Shown in pieces: positions 1-5,651 of a stretch of DNA of 7,832 bases. Position numbers and translations under genes: made by a program. Each line of letters begins with the position of its first letter. Position 1 is the first letter of the stretch. Source of the stretch: an uncultured Flavobacteriales bacterium (GTDB taxonomy: Bacteria > Bacteroidota > Bacteroidia > Flavobacteriales_D > Crocinitomicaceae); contig CAJQOB010000392.1 of assembly GCA_905479845.1 (NCBI GenBank), positions 1 to 7,832 of the forward strand, given 5' to 3'. The notes under the pieces are model-generated. The model searched no databases and was not told the DNA's origin. It saw nothing but the letters and a program-made list of their open reading frames with translations.

Positions 1-144
1 GGAATAACAGTTCTCATAAAAGGTAGGACAATATACTTCACTATTCTTCATCAACTTTCGTTCTATGGAGTGAATTTTTTGATGCTATATTTCCTTTTGA
101 GGAATGACCATTGGGCGCACCTTCTGACTTTAGGTTTTTTCTAA
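1..144 (+). CDS. Possible C-terminal tail of a membrane protein (5' end outside window)
   Basis: Frame 1 of the plus strand is open from the first base to a TAA at 142-144, giving 47 residues. They are rich in Leu, Phe and Tyr, with a hydrophobic stretch around GVNFLMLYFLL and an end of LLTLGFF, which resembles the last membrane segment of an integral membrane protein. It would converge on smpB with a 4-nt overlap of the two stop codons, a common tail-to-tail arrangement. No family is recognised. A 47-codon open frame touching the window edge can arise by chance in AT-rich DNA, so this is tentative. The alternative is plain intergenic sequence. Confidence 0.3.
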   Translation, partial: GITVLIKGRTIYFTILHQLSFYGVNFLMLYFLLRNDHWAHLLTLGFF

Positions 145-593
145 AAACGTTTCATAGCACGATCCATCGCACGCTTGTCGTCTTTATCTTTCAAGTCGCT
201 TCGCTTATCATAAAGCTTCTTCCCTTTCGCAGTGGCAAACTTGAGCTTCGCCCACCCTTTATCAGAGATGAACATTTTTAAAGGAACCAGCGTATTTCCT
301 TTATCCTTCATGAATTTCTCAAGCTTATCGATTTCCTTCCGATTCAATAACAATTTGCGATCACGACGCAGTCTGTGATTGTAGAATGAACCATTTTCAT
401 ACGCCTGAATATGCATATTACGAATGAAGACCTCTCCATCAGAAACGACGCAATATGCCTCAACGATACTCGCCTTACCAATTCTGATACTTTTAATTTC
501 TGTTCCAGACAATTGCATTCCAGCAACGTATTCATCGATGAGATGATACTCGAAACGCGCTTTCTTATTGACGATATTTATATTCCGCTGCAC
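141..593 (-). CDS. smpB: SsrA-binding protein SmpB
   Basis: SmpB binds the tRNA-like domain of tmRNA and brings it to ribosomes stalled without a stop codon, so that the nascent chain is tagged for proteolysis and the ribosome is released. The 150 residues cover the whole family length. Visible hallmarks are NKKARFEYHLIDEYVAGMQL near the N-terminus (9-28), LSGTEIKSIR (28-37), the H-x3-Y-x6-NHR block with RRDRKLLL (61-83), GNTLVPLKMF (99-108), and GKKLYDKRSDLKDKD (124-138). The last belongs to the basic C-terminal tail that occupies the empty mRNA channel. The start is GTG at 593: an in-frame TAA lies two codons upstream and the next Met (residue 26) would remove conserved sequence. The gene is divergent from recR, and its RNA partner ssrA is about 2 kb away in the same window. 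The assignment is very secure. Confidence 0.97.
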   Translation of the reverse strand: MQRNINIVNKKARFEYHLIDEYVAGMQLSGTEIKSIRIGKASIVEAYCVVSDGEVFIRNMHIQAYENGSFYNHRLRRDRKLLLNRKEIDKLEKFMKDKGNTLVPLKMFISDKGWAKLKFATAKGKKLYDKRSDLKDKDDKRAMDRAMKRF

Positions 594-667
594 TTGTTAA
601 GATTGAAGTATGTAAAAGTAATACTTCTATTCGAACTGATGACGATTGAATTCGGTAACTTTACGCT
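594..667. promoter_or_regulatory. Divergent smpB/recR promoter region with a short palindrome
   Basis: This 74-bp gap must hold the start signals for both divergent genes. It contains a 7-bp inverted repeat, GAAGTAT (605-611) and ATACTTC (621-627), with a 9-nt spacer. On the minus strand the spacer reads TACTTTTA (620-613), one base off the Bacteroidota -7 consensus TAnnTTTG, and is correctly placed for smpB. On the plus strand TAACTTTA (656-663) is also one base off, but ends only four bases before the recR start. No clear -33 TTG partner is seen for either. The promoter role is inference. Confidence 0.3.
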
Positions 668-1273
668 GTGAAAATCCCCTCTCGTCATATTGAAAATGCT
701 GTTGATCAAATGTCATCCCTTCCAGGTATTGGCAGAAGAACTGCTTTGCGCTTAGTACTTCAATTGATGAATCGTAGTGAAGAAGAGATTCGTTCTTTTT
801 CTGAGGCATTTCTCGAAATGAAAGAGAATGTAAAGAAGTGCGCTTGCTGTGGCAATGTATCTGACTTGGAAACATGCTCAATTTGCGCTAGCGATAAAAG
901 AGATCACTCCTTAATCTGTGTTGTAGAAGACATCCGTGATGTACTAGCAATTGAAGCCACAGAGAGCTATAGCGGCGTTTATCATGTTCTTGGAGGAATC
1001 ATTTCACCAATGGACGGAATTGGACCTTCGGATTTAAATATTCCTAATTTAATTGAGCGGGTTCGAACGACAGAAGTCTCAGAAGTGGTATTCGCGTTAA
1101 GTCCAACCATGGAGGGTGACACAACCAATTTCTTCTTATTCAAAAAGCTAAAGGAGTTCAGTATTTCTATTTCTACCATTTCTCGTGGTGTCGCTGTTGG
1201 TGCCGAGCTTCAATATGCAGACGAAGTAACATTGAGTAGATCATTAATCAATCGTCACCCTTTTGAGCTATAA
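668..1273 (+). CDS. recR: Recombination mediator protein RecR
   Basis: RecR acts with RecO (and RecF) to load RecA onto SSB-coated single-stranded DNA at gaps, in the RecFOR repair pathway in the cytoplasm. The 201 residues match the usual length of about 200. Domain order is typical: an N-terminal helix-hairpin-helix with LPGIGRRTALRL (18-29), a four-Cys zinc finger (C58, C61, C70, C73), a Toprim domain with the acidic motif ICVVEDIRDVLAIE (83-96) and GGIISPMDGIGP (109-120), and the C-terminal ISRGVAVGAELQYADEVTLS block (171-190) before a conserved SLINR. Translation starts at GTG 668: an in-frame TAA lies at 656-658 and the next Met (residue 15) would cut the HhH region. The start MKIPS also fits the family. 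No ribosome binding site is evident. Confidence 0.96.
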   Translation: MKIPSRHIENAVDQMSSLPGIGRRTALRLVLQLMNRSEEEIRSFSEAFLEMKENVKKCACCGNVSDLETCSICASDKRDHSLICVVEDIRDVLAIEATESYSGVYHVLGGIISPMDGIGPSDLNIPNLIERVRTTEVSEVVFALSPTMEGDTTNFFLFKKLKEFSISISTISRGVAVGAELQYADEVTLSRSLINRHPFEL

Positions 1274-1341
1274 TTGATCGTCTTTTATTGTCGATTTACA
1301 GATTAATTCACACAATTCTAACAGCTTATACATTCTTAGGT

Positions 1342-1349
1342 TAAATTTG
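1342..1349 (+). promoter_or_regulatory. Predicted -7 box of the mscL promoter
   Basis: TAAATTTG matches the Bacteroidota primary sigma -7 consensus TAnnTTTG exactly and lies 29 bp before the mscL start codon, leaving room for a short leader. No TTG is visible at the expected -33 distance, so the assignment rests on the -7 box and its position. Confidence 0.5.
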
Positions 1350-1378
1350 CGTGACTAAAAACTTAAACGAATCTTATT

Positions 1379-1804
1379 ATGTTAAAAGAATTCAAAGCAT
1401 TTATCTTGACAGGAAACGTCATTGAATTAGCAGTAGCTGTAATCCTTGCTGGAGCCATTGGTGGCGTAGTAAAAGGGTTTGTTAATAACATCATGATGCC
1501 GATTGTTGGGTACTTCACTGGAGGTATGGATTTCGCAGATATGAAAATTGTTCTTTCTGATGCTGTTGCTGAGGTTAAGGATGGTGACACAATTATCACC
1601 GAAGCAGTTGCAGAAAATGCAATTACGTATGGTATTTGGATTAATGCCGTTATCAACTTGATTATCGTTGGTTTCGTATTGTTCATGATCGTTAAAGCAT
1701 ATAACAAAGCGAAAAAGAAGAAAGAAGAGACGGCTCCAGCACCAGCAGGACCAACTATGGACCAGGAATTATTGACTGAGATCCGTGATCTTTTGAAGAA
1801 ATAA
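1379..1804 (+). CDS. mscL: Large-conductance mechanosensitive channel MscL
   Basis: MscL forms a homopentameric inner-membrane pore that opens under membrane tension and releases solutes during hypo-osmotic shock. The 141 residues show the full family plan: a short N-terminal amphipathic helix MLKEFKAFILTGNVIELAVA (1-20), a Gly/Ala-rich pore-lining TM1 (about 15-45) ending in NNIMMPIVGYFTGG, and a periplasmic loop (about 46-80). TM2 follows (YGIWINAVINLIIVGFVLFM, about 84-103), then the basic cluster KAYNKAKKKKEE, an Ala/Pro linker, and the C-terminal helix DQELLTEIRDLLKK (128-141). ATG 1379 gives the canonical MLKEFK start and no Shine-Dalgarno precedes it. A promoter box lies upstream and a strong terminator follows, so it is probably monocistronic. 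A long open frame on the opposite strand is only its shadow. Confidence 0.97.
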   Translation: MLKEFKAFILTGNVIELAVAVILAGAIGGVVKGFVNNIMMPIVGYFTGGMDFADMKIVLSDAVAEVKDGDTIITEAVAENAITYGIWINAVINLIIVGFVLFMIVKAYNKAKKKKEETAPAPAGPTMDQELLTEIRDLLKK

Positions 1805-1823
1805 TCTCGAATTAAATTTGAGG

Positions 1824-1855
1824 AAAGGAGCACTTAAACGTGTTCCTTTTTTTTT
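1824..1855 (+). terminator. Intrinsic terminator of mscL
   Basis: A 10-bp stem pairs 1824-1833 (AAAGGAGCAC) with 1840-1849 (GTGTTCCTTT), with one G-T wobble and a 6-nt loop. A run of nine T follows directly. It begins 20 nt after the mscL stop codon. Confidence 0.88.
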
Positions 1856-1894
1856 ATTTCTACTTTTTCTGATGTTACACGGTTAGAGTTTACG

Positions 1895-1902
1895 TACTTT
1901 TG
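1895..1902 (+). promoter_or_regulatory. Predicted -7 box of the J-domain/KTSC gene promoter
   Basis: TACTTTTG matches TAnnTTTG exactly and lies 25 bp before the start codon of the next gene, downstream of the mscL terminator. The -33 element is not clear. Confidence 0.5.
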
Positions 1903-1927
1903 CGCCAGATTTGACAAATTAAGTGAT

Positions 1928-2380
1928 ATGAAACGAGTTAACGAGTACAAGAAATTATTCAATATTGAAGGAGCAATTGAATTGGCTCCACTAAAGAAAA
2001 AGTACCGTAACCTGGTAAAAGAATGGCACCCTGACAAGTTTCAAGAAGGAGACGAAAAAGCTGCTGAAGCGGAAGAAATGGGAAGAAAAGTAGTTGATGG
2101 CTATCATTTCTTAGTTAGTATAGCTCCAGAAACGAAAGAGGCTAATAAAGAGGATTACACTCGTTTAACAACAGCTTCTGGGATTTATGATTTCAAACAC
2201 AAAGGTCAATTGTTGGAAATCACTTTCGTTGATGGTACAACATATGAGTACTTCGGCGTGAATCGTAATTTGTACTTGAAATTTGTGAACTCGGACAAAC
2301 CTTATCGTTTTGCGAAACGAAGTATTTTCAATTCTTTTACTTACCGCAAGAGCAAAAAGGCTCAAATGCAGGAAGCTTAG
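1928..2380 (+). CDS. Small J-domain protein with C-terminal KTSC domain
   Basis: The first ~65 residues form a J-domain: YKKLFNIEGA, then LKKKYRNLVKEWHPDK with the diagnostic HPD triad at 34-36, which stimulates the ATPase of DnaK-type Hsp70. Residues ~83-143 resemble the KTSC fold: IYDFKHKGQLLEITFVDGTT (86-105), then YEYFGV and a terminal FNSFTYRK, matching the family pattern of a strand, F-x-x-G-x-x-Y-x-Y and a late Y. KTSC domains occur alone or attached to other proteins; their biochemical role is not established. The protein has 150 residues, no signal peptide and no zinc-finger or substrate domains of classical DnaJ, so it is a specialised cytoplasmic co-chaperone-like protein. Its client or partner is unknown. 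The J-domain is certain; the KTSC call is by pattern recognition. It has its own promoter box and terminator. Confidence 0.85.
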   Translation: MKRVNEYKKLFNIEGAIELAPLKKKYRNLVKEWHPDKFQEGDEKAAEAEEMGRKVVDGYHFLVSIAPETKEANKEDYTRLTTASGIYDFKHKGQLLEITFVDGTTYEYFGVNRNLYLKFVNSDKPYRFAKRSIFNSFTYRKSKKAQMQEA

Positions 2381-2412
2381 TTTCAAGTGCTTTTTCTTCT
2401 TTAGTAGAACTC

Positions 2413-2443
2413 TGCCTCAGATCTTGTATAAAGGCATTTTTTT
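2413..2443 (+). terminator. Probable terminator of the J-domain/KTSC gene
   Basis: TGCCT (2413-2417) pairs with AGGCA (2432-2436) around a 14-nt loop, followed by seven T. The stem is short (5 bp), so it is weaker than the mscL and ssrA terminators. Its position, 32 nt after the stop codon, and the T run support it. Confidence 0.5.
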
Positions 2444-2628
2444 GAATTTCGGGAGATCAACTGGCATTGATTGATAGCAGGCTTTTGAACAAGTTAGGTT
2501 TCCCTTCATTTGTGGGATACCTAGATAAAACCTAGTATTTTGAATAAAGAACTCTATTTATTACTATGAATAGAAAAAAGTACATTTTGGTGAGTTTCTC
2601 TGTACTCACGGCGGTTAGGAATCACAAA
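2444..2628. other. Non-coding stretch before ssrA
   Basis: No convincing gene is seen here. The stretch has two small inverted repeats: AATAAA/TTTATT around 2543-2562, and GTGAGT (2590-2595) paired with ACTCAC (2604-2609) over an 8-nt loop. The second lies just upstream of the ssrA promoter and could be a hairpin or a protein-binding palindrome. No function can be assigned. Confidence 0.35.
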
Positions 2629-2662
2629 TTGGATTTTATCGGAACAATTATTGCTACCTTTG
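2629..2662 (+). promoter_or_regulatory. Predicted ssrA promoter
   Basis: TACCTTTG (2655-2662) is an exact match to the Bacteroidota -7 box TAnnTTTG. A TTG at 2629-2631 lies 23 bp upstream, at the long end of the -33/-7 spacing. The mature tmRNA 5' end follows 12 nt after the box, so transcription would start within a few bases of it, leaving only a short leader for RNase P to remove. Confidence 0.6.
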
Positions 2663-2674
2663 TAGTAGTTCTTT

Positions 2675-3074
2675 GGGGTCGTATTGGATTTGACAGCGAT
2701 AGTAGTTGTTGAGTGCAAGCATGTCGAGCCTTGTGGTGAAGCTCGTAAATCATTTGTCACAAACCATAATTGACAACACGTCATACAGACTTGCTGCCTA
2801 ATTTGCGGAATGCAAATTAAGCTTAATCTAGTGGAAGTATAGTACACAGACAAGTTCCCTCTCCCACGTTTCCGTCTGATAAGCGGGGATCAAGAGGGAC
2901 CAAACCTTTCAGAATAGCACTAACGATGCTTCTAAGCTAGTGTGAAACTCAGAAGATAAGTGAATTTATTGGGTGTCTTTGTCCGAGAATTCATCGAAAA
3001 TTAACCGAAGACTAAGCATGTAGAAAGCTGAATAATTCGTCGTTTGGACGAGGGTTCGAAACCCTCCGACTCCA
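2675..3074 (+). ncRNA. ssrA: tmRNA (transfer-messenger RNA, 10Sa RNA)
   Basis: tmRNA acts first as an alanyl-tRNA and then as a short mRNA to rescue stalled ribosomes together with SmpB. The 5' GGGGTCG (2675-2681) pairs with CGACTCC (3067-3073) over 7 bp, including the G3-U pair that alanyl-tRNA synthetase recognises. A3074 is the discriminator; CCA is not encoded. The T-arm GAGGGTTCGAAACCCTC and the conserved GACTAAGCATGTAG (3010-3023) are present. PK1 is interleaved: CAAG 2716-2719 with CTTG 2730-2733, and CGAGC 2725-2729 with GCTCG 2741-2745. PK2 includes TCCCTCT (2856-2862) with AGAGGGA (2893-2899). The tag frame ends DNTSYRLAA then TAA (2772-2801), and its stop lies in an 8-bp hairpin (2799-2806/2812-2819). 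The length of 400 nt is typical of one-piece tmRNA. It has its own promoter and terminator. Confidence 0.97.
2769..2801 (+). other. tmRNA proteolysis-tag reading frame
   Basis: This short frame inside tmRNA is translated after the ribosome switches templates. Reading back from TAA 2799-2801, the frame gives IDNTSYRLAA if ATT 2769-2771 is the resume codon, with an uncoded Ala from the charged tmRNA in front. ATA at 2766 is an alternative resume codon and would add one Ile. The choice of ATT is inferred by alignment with tags of the GENNYALAA type. The terminal LAA is the ClpXP recognition signal. Arg before LAA is unlike the usual YALAA ending. Confidence 0.7.
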
Positions 3075-3082
3075 CTTTATTA

Positions 3083-3120
3083 AAAGCCCAGATATCCCAA
3101 TATATCTGGGCTTTGTATTT
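3083..3120 (+). terminator. Intrinsic terminator of ssrA
   Basis: A perfect 13-bp stem pairs 3083-3095 (AAAGCCCAGATAT) with 3102-3114 (ATATCTGGGCTTT) across a 6-nt loop, 9 nt after the tmRNA discriminator base, and a T-rich stretch follows. The A-run/T-run flanks make it capable of acting on both strands. Confidence 0.9.
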
Positions 3121-3197
3121 TCACCTTATCAGTAGTGATGATGCCGGGCTTCGAACTACGCGTTCGGCTCTCACTCCTAACTCCACACTCTTAAAAC
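3121..3197. other. Non-coding stretch with tRNA-like text downstream of ssrA
   Basis: This stretch contains GGCTTCGAAC (3147-3156), a CGAAC/GTTCG hairpin (3152-3156 with 3162-3166) and AACTCCAC (3179-3186). These fragments echo the T-loop and 3' acceptor text of the tmRNA just upstream, but do not form a T-arm or an acceptor stem. It could be a decayed duplication of the ssrA 3' end or coincidence. Confidence 0.25.
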
Positions 3198-3518
3198 ATG
3201 GTCTTTCTTCTTGAGTACAAACTTGAATCGCCAATTAGAGTGTGGCCACACCATTTTGATCTTGGAATATATGCGTCTATAAAAAATGGTTTAGACTTTG
3301 GAGCGGGACTAGCAATTGCTGACACTTTGGTCGACGGTCTTTATTTTTATGCTTGTGGTTGGAAAGAAGGAAAAAGCATTCCGACTAAGGGCTTTGATTC
3401 ATTAAGTAAAGGCGAATGGCGATCTGATTGGGATGGGGCTACACTGAAATCGGAAGGTTTAAATGCTGAAACGGGAACATTGTTCCTGACAGAGTGTAGA
3501 ACGCACTATTTAAAATAG
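3198..3518 (+). CDS. Hypothetical protein, probably a C-terminal fragment (WPHHFD motif)
   Basis: The ORF encodes 106 residues, with no signal peptide and no membrane segment. A conspicuous motif, SPIRVWPHHFDLG, sits at residues 11-23, followed by FGAGLAIADTLVDGLYFYACGW (34-55), a GEWRSDW tryptophan cluster and a C-terminal GTLFLTECRTHYLK. I associate the WPHHFD block with the C-terminal half of larger (~200+ residue) uncharacterised proteins. The motif begins almost at the start codon here and an in-frame TAA lies at 3192-3194, so the N-terminal half appears to be missing. There is no promoter box and no ribosome binding site. It is therefore more likely a remnant than a complete gene, although the open frame is intact. 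Its function is unknown. Confidence 0.5.
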   Translation: MVFLLEYKLESPIRVWPHHFDLGIYASIKNGLDFGAGLAIADTLVDGLYFYACGWKEGKSIPTKGFDSLSKGEWRSDWDGATLKSEGLNAETGTLFLTECRTHYLK

Positions 3519-3592
3519 AACATAATCCATTGAAAAATTTTGACGCAACCATCATAGAGTCTGGATTAGACATCGCAAGTAATCATCTCAAC

Positions 3593-3597
3593 AGGAG
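3593..3597 (+). promoter_or_regulatory. Possible Shine-Dalgarno AGGAG before the pxp operon transporter
   Basis: AGGAG ends 6 nt before GTG 3604 and 12 nt before ATG 3610. Such motifs are scarce elsewhere in this window, as expected for Bacteroidota, so its role in choosing the start is uncertain. It does argue for translation beginning at 3604 or 3610 rather than at the internal Met at 3694. Confidence 0.4.
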
Positions 3598-3603
3598 AAA
3601 ACG

Positions 3604-4920
3604 GTGGAAATGGATAAATTCAGCATAGCTGAACGTATCAAGATGCGATCAGACGTTTCTGCAATCCGCACTTTTACCTATTTTAGAAGACGAATGGGGA
3701 AAAGTAAAATCAATATTGGTCCAGGAGCATTAATTGCAGCAGCATTTATCGGCCCAGGAACTGTTACAACCTGTACTATAGCGGGATCTTCATTCGGTTA
3801 TACCCTTCTTTGGGCGTTGACTCTCTCTATATTCGCAACAGCAGTTCTCCAAGAAATGTCAGCACGATTGGGATTGATTTCTGGTCAAGGACTTGCACAA
3901 TCTATTCGGCAAGAAATTAAACGCCCTTGGTTAAAGTGGATTGCGATATTTTTGGTCCTTTCCGCGATTGTGATTGGAAATAGTGCCTATGAAGCTGGTA
4001 ATATCAGCGGCGGCGTACTCGGACTAAATACAATCTTCCCCAACTCTACCATTCAATTGGGTGGAGCAGAAATAAATCCATTCATTCCAATGATTGGACT
4101 GATTGCTTTCATCCTTCTATTTATAGGGAATTACAAAGTAATCGAGCGCGTTTTGATTGGGTTGGTGGTTCTAATGAGTCTTTCGTTTCTGATCACGGCT
4201 ATATTAACCAGTCCGAACTTCATTGAAGTCATCAAAGGAATGTTCGCTCCAAAACAACCGGACGGAAGTCTATTGATGATCGTTGGATTAATAGGAACTA
4301 CTGTGGTTCCCTACAATTTATTTCTACACGCCTCGCTCGTGAATGAACGTTGGAAAGGTGGCTCGCAAGATCTACCCAAAGCTCGAAAGGACACCTACAT
4401 TTCCGTTATTTTGGGAGGAGTCATTTCGATTGCAATTGTCATTTGTGCCGCTGCTATTGCCAATTCAGATGTGAAAAATGGGGCCGATTTAGCAAAAGCA
4501 CTAGAACCCACTTTCGGTTCGTCCGCTAATTACCTCCTTGGAGTTGGATTATTCGCAGCAGGTATAACTTCCGCCATTACTGCACCAATGGCTGCGGCCT
4601 ATGTTGCAAAGGGTTGTTTTGGATGGAAAGGAAGTTTAAAATCGTGGAATTTTAGGCTCGTCTGGATTGCTGTTTTGTTAATTGGAATCATCGTTTCGAT
4701 GACCAGTTTCAAACCAATTGAGGTGATTCAATTCGCGCAAATTGCCAATGGTTTACTTCTTCCTGTAATTGCGATCTTCCTTTTATGGATCGTGAACAAG
4801 CCTTCAATTATGGGAGATTTCGTGAATTCAAAGGTTCAAAACGGACTTGGGTTCATTATTCTTACAATTACGATCATCCTTTGTATCAAAACATTCATTA
4901 AAGTATTCGGATGGATGTAA
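3604..4920 (+). CDS. Nramp/SLC11-fold transporter, probable 5-oxoproline importer (YcsG-like)
   Basis: This is an integral membrane protein of 438 residues (from GTG 3604; ATG 3610 is equally possible) with about eleven membrane segments in the Nramp (LeuT-fold) order. TM1 carries NIGPGALIAAAFIGPGTVTT (37-56), TM3 GNSAYEAGN (125-133), and TM6 GTTVVPYNLFLHASLVNERW (231-250). In metal-transporting Nramps the TM1 motif is DPGN and the TM6 motif MPHN, whose Asp, Asn and Met bind the ion. Here they read GPGT (50-53) and VPYN (235-238), so the Asp, TM1 Asn and Met ligands are all absent. The gene overlaps pxpA by 10 nt and heads the 5-oxoprolinase operon. B. subtilis has the same pairing, with the Nramp-like ycsG beside ycsF. 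I infer uptake of 5-oxoproline or a related substrate rather than Mn2+/Fe2+. The fold is certain; the substrate is inference. The 30-residue N-terminal extension before MGKSKINIGPG is unusual. Confidence 0.85.
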   Translation: MEMDKFSIAERIKMRSDVSAIRTFTYFRRRMGKSKINIGPGALIAAAFIGPGTVTTCTIAGSSFGYTLLWALTLSIFATAVLQEMSARLGLISGQGLAQSIRQEIKRPWLKWIAIFLVLSAIVIGNSAYEAGNISGGVLGLNTIFPNSTIQLGGAEINPFIPMIGLIAFILLFIGNYKVIERVLIGLVVLMSLSFLITAILTSPNFIEVIKGMFAPKQPDGSLLMIVGLIGTTVVPYNLFLHASLVNERWKGGSQDLPKARKDTYISVILGGVISIAIVICAAAIANSDVKNGADLAKALEPTFGSSANYLLGVGLFAAGITSAITAPMAAAYVAKGCFGWKGSLKSWNFRLVWIAVLLIGIIVSMTSFKPIEVIQFAQIANGLLLPVIAIFLLWIVNKPSIMGDFVNSKVQNGLGFIILTITIILCIKTFIKVFGWM

Positions 4921-5651
4921 AACGAACAATAGATATCAATTGTGATTTGGGAGAAGGAATGTCCAATGATGCTGATTTAATGGCATTCATTAGTTCGTGT
5001 AATATCGCTTGCGGAGGACATTTTGGAACCAGAGAAACCATTCGAAGTACAGTTCAACTGGCAAAACTTCATGGCGTAAAAGTTGGAGCTCATCCCTCCT
5101 ATCCGGACAAAGAAAACTTTGGAAGGAAATCAATGAGCATTTCCTCTTCGGAATTGGCGGCGAGCCTGCATGGACAAATTTCCGATTTCCTTTCCGTGTG
5201 TAAGGAAGAAGGTGTCAATCCAAATCATATCAAGCTCCACGGAGCGCTGTACAATGATTGCTCAACTAATGAATCATTAGCGGAAGTAATTCGAGGAGTT
5301 TATGAAGGTTTAAACCTCAATATTCCCATGTACGCACCACCAAACTCTGCCCTGTCGAGCAAAATCGAGAATACGATTTCTGAAGCTTTTATCGATCGAA
5401 GATACAATGAGAATGGAACTCTCGTTTCCAGAGCTCAGCCAAACGCCTTGATCGAGGATTCAACTCAGGCTTGGAATCAATTGGTAAGAATGTACGTTGA
5501 CCAAGAAGTTGTTTCATCAAATGGAGAAGTAATTCCAATGAGTGCGGAGACTTTTTGCTTGCATGGAGATGCAAATAATGCACGGGATATTGCAGAATTC
5601 ATAGGTACGAAACTAGATTCATCAAATATTAGTCTTGACAGAAATGGGTAG
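4911..5651 (+). CDS. pxpA: 5-oxoprolinase subunit PxpA (LamB/YcsF family)
   Basis: PxpA works with PxpB and PxpC in the ATP-dependent hydrolysis of 5-oxo-L-proline to L-glutamate in the cytoplasm, removing this spontaneous cyclisation product of glutamine/glutamate. The 246 residues match the family length. Signature blocks in order are DINCDLGEG (8-16), SCNIACGGHFG (29-39), VGAHPSYPDKENFGRK (58-73), IKLHGALYND (107-116), EAFIDRRYNENGTLVSRAQP (158-177) and FCLHGDANNA (215-224). The Asp, His and Glu residues in these blocks are the likely active-site set of this beta/alpha-barrel family. Phe38 in GGHFG replaces the commoner Ala. ATG 4911 lies inside the 3' end of the transporter gene, a 10-nt overlap that suggests translational coupling. 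The assignment is secure. Confidence 0.96.
   Translation: MDVKRTIDINCDLGEGMSNDADLMAFISSCNIACGGHFGTRETIRSTVQLAKLHGVKVGAHPSYPDKENFGRKSMSISSSELAASLHGQISDFLSVCKEEGVNPNHIKLHGALYNDCSTNESLAEVIRGVYEGLNLNIPMYAPPNSALSSKIENTISEAFIDRRYNENGTLVSRAQPNALIEDSTQAWNQLVRMYVDQEVVSSNGEVIPMSAETFCLHGDANNARDIAEFIGTKLDSSNISLDRNG

Noticed and set aside
91..104. TTCCT/AGGAA hairpin as the smpB terminator
   Set aside because: The stem is only 5 bp and no T run follows on the minus strand.
1363..1833. 156-codon minus-strand ORF covering mscL
   Set aside because: It is a shadow of mscL, whose full domain plan, promoter box and terminator are on the plus strand.
2566..2712. 48-codon plus-strand ORF beginning MNRKKYILVSFSV
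   Set aside because: It runs through the ssrA promoter and into the mature tmRNA 5' end, with no promoter or ribosome binding site of its own. The apparent hydrophobic stretch comes from non-coding sequence.
2554..2853. 99-codon minus-strand ORF
   Set aside because: It lies antisense to the 5' half of ssrA and its promoter and has no recognisable protein features. The conserved tmRNA structure explains this sequence.
3143..3186. A tRNA gene or second tmRNA 3' end downstream of ssrA
   Set aside because: TTCGAA-type text is present, but flanking bases do not form a 5-bp T-stem on either strand, and no acceptor or anticodon arm can be built.
3506..3518. CTATTT-A-AAATAG palindrome at the end of the 106-codon ORF
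   Set aside because: It is an A/T-only core that arises easily by chance. The one-base spacer cannot form a hairpin, and no partner site is seen.
3604..4920. Annotation as a Mn2+/Fe2+ transporter (MntH)
   Set aside because: The fold is Nramp, but the DPGN and MPHN metal-ligand motifs are replaced by GPGT and VPYN, and the gene is embedded in a 5-oxoprolinase operon.
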